From positions 1-64,000 of the forward strand of contig JAKLEA010000013.1 in the NCBI GenBank assembly GCA_022711755.1: 64,000 nt of DNA. Reading direction: 5' to 3'. Below the pieces are notes generated by a model that saw only the letters and a list, made by a program, of their open reading frames with translations, searched no databases and was not told the origin of the DNA. Position numbers and translations under genes: made by a program. This document shows, piece by piece, positions 7,612 to 16,411 of the stretch (its first letter is position 1; every line of letters begins with the position of its first letter). Source of the stretch: Planctomycetota bacterium (GTDB lineage: Bacteria; Planctomycetota; Brocadiia; SM23-32; JAKLEA01).

Positions 7612-9909
7612 TCATCTCAACGCCGGCGAGCGGAGCCGTGTCCATCGGTCGGTAATACGTTTCAGGGCCTCCGGAATCTCCCCTTCGCAGTCCTGAAGAA
7701 TCCCGCGCCAATGTCCGTCCGCCTCCCGCCACAGCGCGACATCAACGCGTTCGGGAAGCTCGATCCTCATCGCGCCGCAGGCAAAGGACTTCAGCCCGCC
7801 CGCCGCCATCGCCTCGACCCCGCCGTCCGCTGAGAACCTGACTGCCGCGATTCCGACGGCGTCGAAGCGCGCCTCATGCCCGCCGCTTGATATCGCCTCG
7901 CTGATCGGATCGCCCATCACGTCTTTCGCTCCTGACGCGATGATGATGGTCCCGTCCAAAAGACGGCATCGCCCCGACGGTTCAGGCATCATCGAGGTCA
8001 GAAATCCGGCAGCGCCGCGCAACGAACATCGCGTTTGGGGTTCGATACCCTTTGCTTGCAGGAACTCGATGACAGCCTTCGCACACCCGGCGCCATCAAC
8101 GGTCTTCATTTCAGGCGGAAGGCCGGATTCCGCATCGTAACGCCGCCCTTCGAAGTCCACGGTCCATTCCCCGACGCGGAATAACGCGGACTTCCCCCGG
8201 GACGCGGCCTTTCGGAAGAATTCCGCAATGCGCGGGCGTTCATACTGCGGCTGATGAAGAATGACTGCCGCATACTTCTGCGGGCCGTATTGAATCGCCC
8301 CATCGTCAGAGATTGTCAGCGAACCGTTTTCGATCTCGCTGCTGGGAATTAAGTCCGCGTAGAAACCGTCTTCCCAGAGAGCGTTTGTGAGGCGAATGCC
8401 AGCGTCCGCCAGCCCCGGCCCCTCCCAGTTCAGCGCCCGCGCGTGGCCGAAAACCACGGCGATCGGGCAGTCAATCGGCGCGGTCGAGATGTAGTTCAGA
8501 AGCCTGATGCGGCAATCCGCCCGTAGCAGGTTCCCGTTCAACAGCGAAGCGCCCGGCTCCTTCGGCGGCCACGGGGGATGGAAGTTTATCCGTCCGCCGC
8601 CCAGCGCGTGGCGCCAGACGTCCTCCTCGTAGGAAACCGGCGAGCTGTCGTAGTACATGTTGTACCAAAGCGGGGATCGCCATTTTTTTGCCAGCGCGGT
8701 CCGCGCGCAGAAGGGCGTCACCTCGTCCGTCTGCGCCAGGTCGCGGCGGCAGATCCACCAATCCAGGCCGTTCTTGAAGACCTCCTCCGGCGTCGGGAAG
8801 GGATACCACGTCGGGTGCGTGGCTGACATGGCCTGCGGGCCGAAGATTTCCTTGATGTCGCAGTAGAAGCGCGTCTCGTGTTCGCCGTTGCGCAGGCGGC
8901 ACATTTCCATGTAATGGTTGATCGCGGCGATGCGCTCGCCCTCGCGCCCCTTTTCTCCCAATGCCATAAGCAGGAAGTCGCGCGCCAGATCGCGTCCCGG
9001 ACGTCTTTCGGCGTAGGCGCGCGCCATGAACTTCGAGAACCAGAGATCATCCGCGCGAGGGCCGAACCTGCCGGGGAATCCCCATTCGTCCTTGCACGCG
9101 CCGGCCAGCGGTACTTCGCTGTATTGCCTGAGTATGTTTTTCTGGAATTCGTCCAGATGCGGAGCGAAGACGTCGGGGGTGAACAGGCTGAACGCGGCCA
9201 TCACGCATGCCTTCCGCCCCGCGCCGGTCTCGTCCGCCGGGAGTTTCACGCGGACCCGCTTGTCGCTTGCCTCGATGACTTCGCAGACGCCGGTGATGTC
9301 CTTCACCGAATCGGGTTCGATCCCATTCGTTCCGGCAAAGTATGAGTAGACGCGCAATAGACGTCCGGAGACGGGACGATATGGCTCCGCCCGGAAGGTG
9401 TAATGATCGCCCAGTGTAAGGGACTCAATCTCGAAAATGACCGGTTCCGCGCCGCTGAGGGGAACCTCGCGGACGCGGACGATTTCCTGCATTTCGTCCG
9501 GATGGGCGGCCATGAAAGCCTTGCGGGCCAGCCGGACATCCAGGTCCATTACAATGCCGAAACCGCGCGAGCGGGCGTATTCGGTCGCGGCCTTGATCTG
9601 GTCGTGGACGGACGGATCCGTAACCTCGACGGGATGGCGGATGCTCGTTGTAAGCAGCGTGAATCCGGAACGTTCGGCGTGAAGATCAATGAACGCCTTA
9701 TAACCCCCGGGGCGGAACTCATCCTCCTTCCAAAACCAGCACCCGATGCCCGGCCATGCGGTCTTTATGACGTTGCCTTCCTGTCCGGGGAGTTCCACTT
9801 GCGCCCAGCGTTCTCCGGGATTGTCCTCAACCTCGGCCATGATATTTTTCTCCGCCATCAGCAGAAGGAAGGATAGGAAGCCGATCATCATGTTCACGCC
9901 TGTTTTCAT
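7612..9909 (-). CDS. Large secreted protein, possibly glycoside-hydrolase-like
   Basis: 765 residues with a short N-terminal hydrophobic segment (MMIGFLSFLLLM) consistent with a signal peptide. The pattern is an N-terminal barrel-like region (GYKAFIDLHAERSGF, then SRGFGIVMDLDVRLA), a middle region rich in Trp and acidic residues (ACKDEWGFPG, GLDWWICRRD), and a late Rossmann-like block (AAVILHQPQYERPRIAEFFRKA). This resembles beta-galactosidase-type families that carry a glutamine-amidotransferase-like trimerisation domain. KDEWG could hold an acid/base residue, but I cannot assign a family. The start has AAGG nine bases upstream. It is divergent from the Tat-exported isochorismatase-fold gene. 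Treat as hypothetical with a probable carbohydrate role. Confidence 0.6.
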   Translation of the reverse strand: MKTGVNMMIGFLSFLLLMAEKNIMAEVEDNPGERWAQVELPGQEGNVIKTAWPGIGCWFWKEDEFRPGGYKAFIDLHAERSGFTLLTTSIRHPVEVTDPSVHDQIKAATEYARSRGFGIVMDLDVRLARKAFMAAHPDEMQEIVRVREVPLSGAEPVIFEIESLTLGDHYTFRAEPYRPVSGRLLRVYSYFAGTNGIEPDSVKDITGVCEVIEASDKRVRVKLPADETGAGRKACVMAAFSLFTPDVFAPHLDEFQKNILRQYSEVPLAGACKDEWGFPGRFGPRADDLWFSKFMARAYAERRPGRDLARDFLLMALGEKGREGERIAAINHYMEMCRLRNGEHETRFYCDIKEIFGPQAMSATHPTWYPFPTPEEVFKNGLDWWICRRDLAQTDEVTPFCARTALAKKWRSPLWYNMYYDSSPVSYEEDVWRHALGGGRINFHPPWPPKEPGASLLNGNLLRADCRIRLLNYISTAPIDCPIAVVFGHARALNWEGPGLADAGIRLTNALWEDGFYADLIPSSEIENGSLTISDDGAIQYGPQKYAAVILHQPQYERPRIAEFFRKAASRGKSALFRVGEWTVDFEGRRYDAESGLPPEMKTVDGAGCAKAVIEFLQAKGIEPQTRCSLRGAAGFLTSMMPEPSGRCRLLDGTIIIASGAKDVMGDPISEAISSGGHEARFDAVGIAAVRFSADGGVEAMAAGGLKSFACGAMRIELPERVDVALWREADGHWRGILQDCEGEIPEALKRITDRWTRLRSPALR

Positions 9910-10062
9910 TGCGCTACGCCTTATGAACGATCGAGAGATGTCGAATCGTTATGGACTGTTTGGCATGATACCAGAACTGCGCTCTATCGCGGGACGATTT
10001 CGTCCGACTGGATTCCCACGGCATGACTCATTCCCGATTTGACGTCCGATTTGACGGCGCTG

Positions 10063-10091
10063 TTGAGAAGGGCCTGACAACGGAATATGAT
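10063..10091 (+). promoter_or_regulatory. Sigma-70 promoter upstream of the isochorismatase-fold gene
   Basis: TTGAGA (10063-10068), 17 bases, TATGAT (10086-10091). Predicted transcription start near 10098 fits the ATG at 10125 and argues against the longer open frame that begins at 10023. Confidence 0.65.
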
Positions 10092-10124
10092 GAGAGTTGT
10101 CGCGTGTTTGAAGGAGACATCGGT

Positions 10125-11111
10125 ATGACCGAGAGAAACCAGCAATCTCAGACGCCGTCGCGGAGCGACGCGCTTTCGCGGCGGGAACTGCTAAGCGCCG
10201 CCGGCGGGGCGGTCGTCGGGGTGATGACCGCTCATGACGCGCTTGCCGCAGCCACGATTTTAGACGCAAACCCGAAATCGGAGGAGACGAAGATGACGGA
10301 ACTGAAACTCGCCGCCCGGTATTACCGCCACCATCCCGTGGATTACGCCAGCCCGTCGCCCGCAACCGGCTTCAAAGGTTGGGAGGAGACGGAACTTATG
10401 CTGCCAAAGGAGGAGACGATGTTCCTTTGCATGCACCTCTGGAACACGGGGCAGGAGACCGGGCCTGACTGGGGCGGCGCGGACAAGCCGTGGCAGGGCT
10501 GGGCGCAGATGGCCGAATGGGTCCCGCGAGTCCGGGAACTCTGCGGGAAGAAGCTCCCGCCCATCCTTGAAGCCGCGCGCAAGTCCGGCATGAGGGTCGG
10601 CCACATTGCCGGCGGCAGCTACGCGGAGAAGTATCCGCAGTATCAGAAGATCAAGGAAAAGTACGGCGACGCGCCGCCCGCCGCGCCGGGCGCGATCAAG
10701 GGCGACTGGCGCGCGCGGCATGACGCCCTTGTCTTTGGCGAAACCTTTGCCGCCGACGTAGGCGGGGCCTACAAGAACCTCGACTTCCCCGTCAACATCC
10801 GCCCGCAGGGCGACGAGCCGGTCTTCCTGCACACGCATCAGTTGAACGGCTACCTGCGCGACAATGGCGTCTGGGTGCTGTTCTACACGGGGTTCGCGAT
10901 CAACTGGTGCCTGTGGTACAGCCCGTGCGGGATGTGGGACATGAGCCGCCTGGGTTATCTCTGCAACTGTATCCCGGAGGGGGTGACGACGGTCGAGAAC
11001 GCCCAATCCGCTCCGGGGATGAAGAACATGGACGAGGCGCTGTGGAGGACGAGCCTGATGTTCGGATACATAGTTCCCGCAGAGGCGCTGGCGCAGGCTA
11101 TCAAGACCTAA
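10125..11111 (+). CDS. Tat-exported isochorismatase-fold (cysteine hydrolase) family protein
   Basis: 328 residues. The N-terminus has a twin-arginine motif (SRRELL) followed by a small-residue hydrophobic core ending ALAAA, so export by Tat is likely. The rest fits the isochorismatase/cysteine-hydrolase fold: an opening strand (EETMFLCMHLWNTG), DEPVFLHTHQLNGYLRDNGV, then FYTGFAINWCL with the expected nucleophilic Cys. The usual catalytic Asp in the first strand appears replaced (CMHLWN), and the usual Lys region reads LHTHQ, so the triad looks non-canonical. Start at 10125 is supported by AAGGAGAC upstream and by the promoter at 10063-10091. Substrate unknown; secreted members of this kind are frequent beside sugar-catabolic genes in PVC genomes. 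Confidence 0.7.
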   Translation: MTERNQQSQTPSRSDALSRRELLSAAGGAVVGVMTAHDALAAATILDANPKSEETKMTELKLAARYYRHHPVDYASPSPATGFKGWEETELMLPKEETMFLCMHLWNTGQETGPDWGGADKPWQGWAQMAEWVPRVRELCGKKLPPILEAARKSGMRVGHIAGGSYAEKYPQYQKIKEKYGDAPPAAPGAIKGDWRARHDALVFGETFAADVGGAYKNLDFPVNIRPQGDEPVFLHTHQLNGYLRDNGVWVLFYTGFAINWCLWYSPCGMWDMSRLGYLCNCIPEGVTTVENAQSAPGMKNMDEALWRTSLMFGYIVPAEALAQAIKT

Positions 11112-11343
11112 CGTGAGCATAGTATCGCTATGCCGCAGCAGTTTGTGGTCTGCGAATGATTGATTGGCCATTACGATACGACGTTGAAGGGAAAGGGATC
11201 GCTGGGGATGATTGGACTTCGGCGTGATGTTAGTCAGGTCGGTTTCAGTTGAACAACATTACCGCCAGAATAATGAACCGGCATGCTCTGATCGTTAGTC
11301 TTTCATCGGCGTTTTCATGCCTGATATCCGCTTTCTCAATGAG

Positions 11344-12459
11344 TTACTCGATATAGATTCGAGGGACCCGTTTACCCACCAGCGTTACCACCTCATAGGG
11401 AATCGTGCCCGCCAGTTGCGCCGCGTCTTCGATGGAGATGAATTCGTCTCCCTGCCCGCCGTAAATGACCACCTCGTCCCCGACCTGAACGCCCGGCGCG
11501 TCGGTCACGTCAACCAGCGTCTGGTCCATACAGACTCTGCCCACGACCGGCGCCCTCTGCCCGCGCACAAGAACCTCCGCCTGGTTGCTGTAAACGCGGA
11601 AGAATCCGTCCTCATAACCGATGGGCAGCGTGGCGATCAATCGCTCTCCCGGAGTGGTGTAGGTCCTCCCGTAGCTTATCCCGTATCCCTTCGGGAAACG
11701 CTTCAGCAGCGTTATGTTTGTTTTGATCGTCATCACCTGCCGCAGCATCAGCCTTCGCGTCGCTTCAGGGGATGGATACAGACCGTAAAGCAGTATGCCG
11801 GGGCGCGCCATGTCGTAATAGGCAGCGGGAACGTCAAGCAGCGCGCCGCTGTTGGCCGCGTGACGATAACGGAAGGTTATCCCCCTTTCCTTCAGTCTGA
11901 GCAGTATTCCGTCGAAAATCCGCATCTGTTCGCGGGTAAAAGTTTTATCGGCCTCGTCTGCAGTGGCGAAGTGCGTGTATATGCCTTCCAGAACGATCCC
12001 GTCCACGTCGGCTATGCGGGAAATTACCTCGACAGCCTCCTGATGCAGTATCCCGACACGGCCCATTCCGGTGTCAACCTTGACATGAATTGCCGCCGGA
12101 CACCCGCGCCTTGCCGCTGCCCGGGCGACTTCCTCCGCAAATCCGGCATCGCTGACGGTCGGCATCAATCCGAATCTGAGCGCCAGCGGCAACTGCTCCA
12201 CAAGCATTGCGCTGAAAATCAGTATGGGGACGTTGACGCCTGTCTCGCGAAGCTGGATGCCTTCCTCAACAATCGCAACGCCGAACGCATCAGCGCCGAC
12301 GTCCGCCAGCGCGCGGGCGCAACGGACGGCTCCGTGTTCGTAGGCGTCGGCTTTTATGGCCGGCATGATGCGGACGTTGCGCGGCAGCAGCGTTCTTATC
12401 TGACGATAATTATGCCTCAGCGCGCCAAGGTCTATCTCGGCTCTTGTGGGTCGCGTCAT
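11344..12459 (-). CDS. alr: Alanine racemase (PLP-dependent)
   Basis: 371 residues, normal length. Interconverts L- and D-alanine for peptidoglycan in the cytosol. The PLP-binding Lys is in AIKADAYEHG, the catalytic Tyr in GISYGRTYTTPGE, and other family blocks are present (KVDTGMGRVG, THFATADE, ARPGILLYG, GRVCMDQ). The PLP loop normally reads KANAYGHG; here the Gly before His is Glu, an unusual change beside the cofactor lysine. Start 12459 has AGGAGGGG at ideal spacing, while the open frame extends to 12555 without a ribosome-binding site. It is a single gene, divergent from the inositol cluster. Identity is very likely despite the loop change. Confidence 0.93.
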   Translation of the reverse strand: MTRPTRAEIDLGALRHNYRQIRTLLPRNVRIMPAIKADAYEHGAVRCARALADVGADAFGVAIVEEGIQLRETGVNVPILIFSAMLVEQLPLALRFGLMPTVSDAGFAEEVARAAARRGCPAAIHVKVDTGMGRVGILHQEAVEVISRIADVDGIVLEGIYTHFATADEADKTFTREQMRIFDGILLRLKERGITFRYRHAANSGALLDVPAAYYDMARPGILLYGLYPSPEATRRLMLRQVMTIKTNITLLKRFPKGYGISYGRTYTTPGERLIATLPIGYEDGFFRVYSNQAEVLVRGQRAPVVGRVCMDQTLVDVTDAPGVQVGDEVVIYGGQGDEFISIEDAAQLAGTIPYEVVTLVGKRVPRIYIE

Positions 12460-12774
12460 TGTTTCCCCTCCTGAACCCGGACCGGATTCTAGGCCCCGCC
12501 GCAAGCGCGTGTCAAGTTCCTGCGCCTCCCGTCGGATTTGTCGGCCTTCAGCCAATTTTCTATCCCGCGTGGCGTTCTGGTCTCAGCGGTTGTGACTTTT
12601 CGAAAACTTCCGGCACGTTGAAAGCGCGTTTCGCGGCTGGTATACTTTCACCATTCGTTTCGAACAACGCCCGGATACAAATGGTTCCGGCAATACAATG
12701 AGCAATCAATCAACCCGCCCGTCCGGCCTGCAGGTCCGAACGGGTCTTTCGCCGCAAACATAGAGGAGCCATCA
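12460..12774. other. Divergent intergenic region alr / iolM
   Basis: 315 bases. It carries the iolM promoter at 12618-12646 and the alr ribosome-binding site at its left end. Short plus-strand open frames here overlap the promoter and look spurious. No clear operator palindrome seen. Confidence 0.5.
12618..12646 (+). promoter_or_regulatory. Strong sigma-70 promoter for the inositol cluster
   Basis: TTGAAA (12618-12623), exactly 17 bases, TATACT (12641-12646). Both boxes are near consensus. Predicted transcription start is near 12653, giving a leader of about 120 bases before iolM. Confidence 0.8.
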
Positions 12775-13971
12775 ATGAAGAAGAAGATGAAGGCAGTCCG
12801 CCTTTACGCCGACTGGTCCCCGAAACCGACCTTCAAGCTCGGGGCCAAGGACATCGAAGGCCGCCAGACCTACCTCGGCAGCCAGGTCTACCGTAATCCG
12901 AAACTCGTCATCGAGGACGTCCCCGTTCCCGAACCGGGCGATGATGAGGTGATGATTGAGGTTAAAGCCTGCGGCATATGCGGAAGCGACGTTCACATGG
13001 CCCAGGCCGACAAGGAAGGCTACATCTTTTATCCCGGTCTCACCGGATTCCCGGCAACCCTCGGCCACGAGTTCTCCGGCGTGGTAGTGAAGGCCGGCAA
13101 GAACGCCCGCGACAAGTCCACAAACCGCCCTTTCAAGGGCGGCGAATACGTCTGCGCCGAGGAAATGCTCTGGTGCGGGCGCTGCCAGCCCTGCTGTGAC
13201 GGTTTCCCGAACCACTGCGAGAGGCTTGACGAACTGGGCTTCAACGTTGACGGGGCATACGCAAAATACATCGTTGTACGCGCAAGCGTCGTCTGGAACC
13301 TTGCTCCCCTGCAGGCGCGATACAGCGGCGAGAATCTCTTCATCGCCGGCGCGCTGGTTGAGCCGACATCCGTCGCCTACAACGCTGTCATCGTGCGCGG
13401 CGGCGGCGTCCGCCCGGGCGACAACGCCGTCATCTGCGGCGGCGGACCGGTCGGACTGGCGTCCTGTGCCCTTATGAAAAAGAACGGCGCAAAGGTCATC
13501 CTTTCCGAGCCGGAATCCTCCCGCGCCGAACTCGGCCTGAAGATGGGCGCTGACGAGATTGTGAACCCGGCGAAGGAAAACTTCACCGAGCGCGTCCTTC
13601 AATTGACCGCCGGCATGGGCGCGAAACTCTACCTCGAAGCCGCCGGGCTTCCCACGCGCGTCTATCCGGCCATCGAGCAGACCATCTGGGAAGGCAAGGG
13701 CCTCAATTCCACCGTAGTCGTCGTGGCCCGTGCTGACGCCAAGATGCCCGTTACTGCGGAAGTCCTCCAGGTCCGCCGCGCTCAGATCGTCGGCACACAG
13801 GGTCATTCCGGCGACGGCATCTTCCCGCACGTCATCTCAGCCATGTCAACCGGCATGGATATGACCCCGCTCGTGACCAAGAAGATCGCGCTGAAGGAAG
13901 TCCCCGCGATGCTGACCACGCTCCAGACGGACAGGCGCGAGTGCAAGGTCATGGTCACCGATCTGGGATAA
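12775..13971 (+). CDS. iolM: scyllo-Inosose 3-dehydrogenase (zinc-dependent MDR family)
   Basis: 398 residues. Oxidises scyllo-inosose (2-keto-myo-inositol) to the diketo form in the alternative inositol pathway described in Thermotoga maritima. The protein follows, from memory, the TM0412 pattern closely along its length: KLGAKDIEG near the start, ICGSDVHMAQ, YPGLTGFPATLGHEFSG, CAEEMLWCG, GFPNHCE, ELGFNVDGA, EPTSVAYNAVIVRGGG and VVVARADAK. Catalytic zinc ligands are Cys69 or its neighbour Cys66 region and His98-Glu99; a structural-zinc Cys cluster sits at about 133-148, and the NAD-binding GGGPVG at about 222-228. RBS GAGGAG precedes the ATG. It is first in a cluster with a second MDR gene and iolN. 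The neighbouring iolN makes the pathway call firm. Confidence 0.88.
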   Translation: MKKKMKAVRLYADWSPKPTFKLGAKDIEGRQTYLGSQVYRNPKLVIEDVPVPEPGDDEVMIEVKACGICGSDVHMAQADKEGYIFYPGLTGFPATLGHEFSGVVVKAGKNARDKSTNRPFKGGEYVCAEEMLWCGRCQPCCDGFPNHCERLDELGFNVDGAYAKYIVVRASVVWNLAPLQARYSGENLFIAGALVEPTSVAYNAVIVRGGGVRPGDNAVICGGGPVGLASCALMKKNGAKVILSEPESSRAELGLKMGADEIVNPAKENFTERVLQLTAGMGAKLYLEAAGLPTRVYPAIEQTIWEGKGLNSTVVVVARADAKMPVTAEVLQVRRAQIVGTQGHSGDGIFPHVISAMSTGMDMTPLVTKKIALKEVPAMLTTLQTDRRECKVMVTDLG

Positions 13972-14096
13972 CGAATCGTATTGTGTGCGAAACCGATAGA
14001 CAGAAGGTCTGAAGTTTTGCACACGCGGAAGGTTGCAGTGATGATTATTTGGCTGGCGCCGTTTTGCTGTCGCCCGCCCTACATTGAGATAAAACC

Positions 14097-15122
14097 ATGA
14101 AAAGCAAGATGAAGGCAGTCATTTTCGACGCGCCCGGTCACTACAAGGTCGGGCAGGCCCCCGTTCCGGCGATTCAGAAGCCAACCGATGTTCTGCTCCA
14201 GGTGGAAGCTTCGAGCATCTGCGGCACGGACGTCCACATCCTGGAAGTTCCCCCCGGCCATCCCGCCACAGTCGGCTCCATCCTCGGCCACGAATATACG
14301 GGCAAGGTCCTGGAGGTCGGCAAGGCCGTCAACCACCTGGCCCCCGGAGACCGCGTTGTCGTTGACCCGAACATCACGTGCGGACGCTGCGGCCCCTGCC
14401 GCGAGGGCATGCACAACATGTGCGACAACATGACGACGCTGGGCATCTTCATGGACGGCGGATTCGCGGAATACAATGTCGCCCCCGCCCAGCAGCTCTT
14501 CCCGATTCCGATGGAAATGCCGCCTGAGGACGCGGTGTTCTGCGAGCCGCTGGCTTGCGTCGTGAACGGTTGCCGCAGGGCGGCTTTACAGACCGGCGAA
14601 CGTGCGGTCGTCCTCGGCGCTGGGCCGATAGGCCTGCTCTTCACGCAGATGCTCAAGGCATCCGGCGCGGGAAAGGTCATCGTTGCGGAGATATCCCCCT
14701 TCCGGTCCAAACTGGCAAAGAAGAGCGGCGCGGACATTGTTGTCAACCCGCAGAAGGATGACGTCGCCGCCATCGTCAAGGAGGAGACCGGCGGAGGTCC
14801 GGAGGTCGTCGTTGACGCCGTCGGCAGCCTGATGCCGCAGGCGATTGATCTCGTCGCGCGCGGCGGGCGCGTCCTGCTCTTCGGGCAGAACTCGAACGCA
14901 AAACCCCCAATCACGCAGAACCTGATCACCCGCAAGGAAATCGCCGTGCTGGGCAGCTACATCGCCAGGCACACATTCCCCCAGGCCGTCAAAATCCTGG
15001 CCGGCGGACTCTTGAATCTGAAACCTCTTGTCACGCATCGCATATCGCTTGATGAATTCGACTCCGGCCTTAAGGCAATGCAGGAAGGCCGCGCGGTCGA
15101 GGTCATCGTCTTCCCGTTCTGA
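14097..15122 (+). CDS. Zinc-dependent medium-chain alcohol/polyol dehydrogenase
   Basis: 341 residues, normal for the MDR zinc family. Catalytic-site ligands fit Cys42 (ICGTDVH) and His64-Glu65 region (GHEYTG). Four structural-zinc cysteines lie at 95, 98, 101 and 109 (CGRCGPCREGMHNMC). The NAD(P)-binding GAGPIG is at about 174-179. It sits between iolM and iolN, so an inositol, inosose or related polyol substrate is likely. One idea is that it replaces IolG (myo-inositol 2-dehydrogenase), which normally starts this pathway and is not next door here. A sorbitol- or threonine-dehydrogenase-like role cannot be excluded from sequence. The 125-base gap after iolM has no clear promoter. Confidence 0.8.
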   Translation: MKSKMKAVIFDAPGHYKVGQAPVPAIQKPTDVLLQVEASSICGTDVHILEVPPGHPATVGSILGHEYTGKVLEVGKAVNHLAPGDRVVVDPNITCGRCGPCREGMHNMCDNMTTLGIFMDGGFAEYNVAPAQQLFPIPMEMPPEDAVFCEPLACVVNGCRRAALQTGERAVVLGAGPIGLLFTQMLKASGAGKVIVAEISPFRSKLAKKSGADIVVNPQKDDVAAIVKEETGGGPEVVVDAVGSLMPQAIDLVARGGRVLLFGQNSNAKPPITQNLITRKEIAVLGSYIARHTFPQAVKILAGGLLNLKPLVTHRISLDEFDSGLKAMQEGRAVEVIVFPF

Positions 15123-15144
15123 TCCACTGAAAGGAGCGCAAACA

Positions 15145-16110
15145 ATGTCGAAGTGGCAGATTCCCCCAAAGGGCGGCCACATGGAAAGCGCCGACGGACT
15201 GTACCTCCAGAATATGACCTGGGTGCAGATAACTGAGCGCCTCAAGAAGAACGATCTCATCATCATCCCGGTCGGCTCGACCGAAAACCACGGCCCGCAC
15301 GCCTGCCTGGGCGAAGACACGTTCCTCGTGACGCGAATGGCCGAACAGGTCGCTCAGAAGGTCGGCTGCACCATCGCCCAGCCCATCTGGTACGGCTCTC
15401 ATCCGTATCACCACATGGGAATGCCCGGCACGATCATCGTGCAGGAAGAGGTCTTCTGCGGGCAGCTCCGCGCAGTCATGGCCGGCCTCTGGAACATGGG
15501 TTTTCGCAAGCAGATACTGCTCAACGGGCACGGCCAGGAATACGTCATCCCGACCGCGATACACCAGTTCGCCAAGCTGTATCGCGTCCCCGGCGTATTC
15601 ATCAACCTGAACTGGTACCACGCGATTCAGGACCAGTTCAAACTGAAGGCCGACGGCGGCCCCTACGAAACACCGTTCATTCACGCCGACGAGGTGGAAA
15701 CCTCCTGGTCGCTGGCGCTGTTCCCGGAATTCATTGACATGACCAAGGCCGTGGACACCACGCCGCGCGGCTTCATGCCCCCCGGCCACATTGACAAGGC
15801 CGGCAACCTGCTCAAGATGCCCATCTGCTGGTATGGCCAGGTCGGATGCGGCCCCATGGAGATCAAGGCCACGCCGGAAGGCTGCGTCGGCAAGTCCACG
15901 CTAGCCGCGGCAAAGAAAGCGAAACCCGGCGTCGAGGCGCTGCTCAACTACCTTGAGAAGCTCTGCAACGACATAATGAAGACGTTCCCGGCCGGGAAGC
16001 TCCCGCCGATGGAGGAGGTCACTGAGCGCGACAAGGCCGAGGTTGACGCCGTCGTGAAGGGACCGCTCAACGGAGGCAAGAGCATCTACACGCTGCATTA
16101 CCCTCCATAA
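15145..16110 (+). CDS. iolN: 3-Dehydro-scyllo-inosose hydrolase (creatininase superfamily)
   Basis: 321 residues. Cleaves the ring of the diketo-inositol made by IolM, giving a 5-dehydro-gluconate-type acid. It belongs to the creatininase superfamily of metal hydrolases: metal-ligand blocks are VGSTENHGPH (Glu47, His49), GEDTF (Asp58) and LNGHGQE (His129), plus HADEVETSW. The overall pattern matches my memory of T. maritima IolN along its whole length (WYGSHPYHHMGMPGT, NLNWYHAIQD, HIDKAGNLL). Start 15145 has AAGGAG eight bases upstream; the open frame reaches back to 15028, inside the previous gene. It is last in the cluster and is followed by a strong terminator at 16142. The epimerase and kinase of the pathway are not in the window. 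Confidence 0.87.
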   Translation: MSKWQIPPKGGHMESADGLYLQNMTWVQITERLKKNDLIIIPVGSTENHGPHACLGEDTFLVTRMAEQVAQKVGCTIAQPIWYGSHPYHHMGMPGTIIVQEEVFCGQLRAVMAGLWNMGFRKQILLNGHGQEYVIPTAIHQFAKLYRVPGVFINLNWYHAIQDQFKLKADGGPYETPFIHADEVETSWSLALFPEFIDMTKAVDTTPRGFMPPGHIDKAGNLLKMPICWYGQVGCGPMEIKATPEGCVGKSTLAAAKKAKPGVEALLNYLEKLCNDIMKTFPAGKLPPMEEVTERDKAEVDAVVKGPLNGGKSIYTLHYPP

Positions 16111-16141
16111 CAGCGCTAGAGATGGAATACTGAGATGACGG

Positions 16142-16177
16142 AATCAGGGGCGGGTTTCAGCCCGCCTCTGATTTTTA
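16142..16177 (+). terminator. Rho-independent terminator of the inositol cluster
   Basis: A 13-bp stem (AATCAGGGGCGGG / CCCGCCTCTGATT, one G-U pair) with a TTTCAG loop is followed by a T run. The A run on the other strand could make it work for the opposing gene too. Confidence 0.9.
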
Positions 16178-16228
16178 ATGATGAGAAATATATCCAATCC
16201 GTCACCTGGGAATATGGAAACCGTTTTC

Positions 16229-16366
16229 TCTCAGAGCGCGTATGAAAAGGGCGTCAACAGGTAGGTTGAGTTCTTTGAACCTGCGCGGACTGCGCGCGAA
16301 AGCGGCATGGGTTCGCGCTTGAAACGAAAAGCGTCGAACCTTACCACCCCTTTTCGCGCTCTCACG
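16229..16366 (+). repeat. Cloverleaf-type palindromic repeat, copy B
   Basis: Outer arms AGCGCG(tatg)AAAAGGG and CCCCTTTTCGCGCT pair with one bulge. Inside are a hairpin around GGTT...GAACC (16264-16282) and a long one, GGTTCG-CGCTT ... AAGCG-t-CGAACC (16310-16340). The middle CGCGGACTGCGCG arm matches the equivalent part of copies A and C. Stem bases differ from copy C on both sides, so pairing is kept. Confidence 0.75.
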
Positions 16367-16411
16367 CCGGATTCTATGCCGTATCCTGAACTTCGCGAAG
16401 CGCTGAAAGCA

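Larger units (their letters stand above)
16111..16411. other. Spacer holding the iol terminator and repeat copy B
   Basis: 301 bases between the convergent iolN and acyltransferase genes. It contains the terminator at 16142-16177 and the palindromic repeat at 16229-16366. No open frame worth calling. Confidence 0.6.

Noticed and set aside
12444..12701. Plus-strand open frame between alr and iolM
   Set aside because: It overlaps the alr start and the iolM promoter and shows no coding character.
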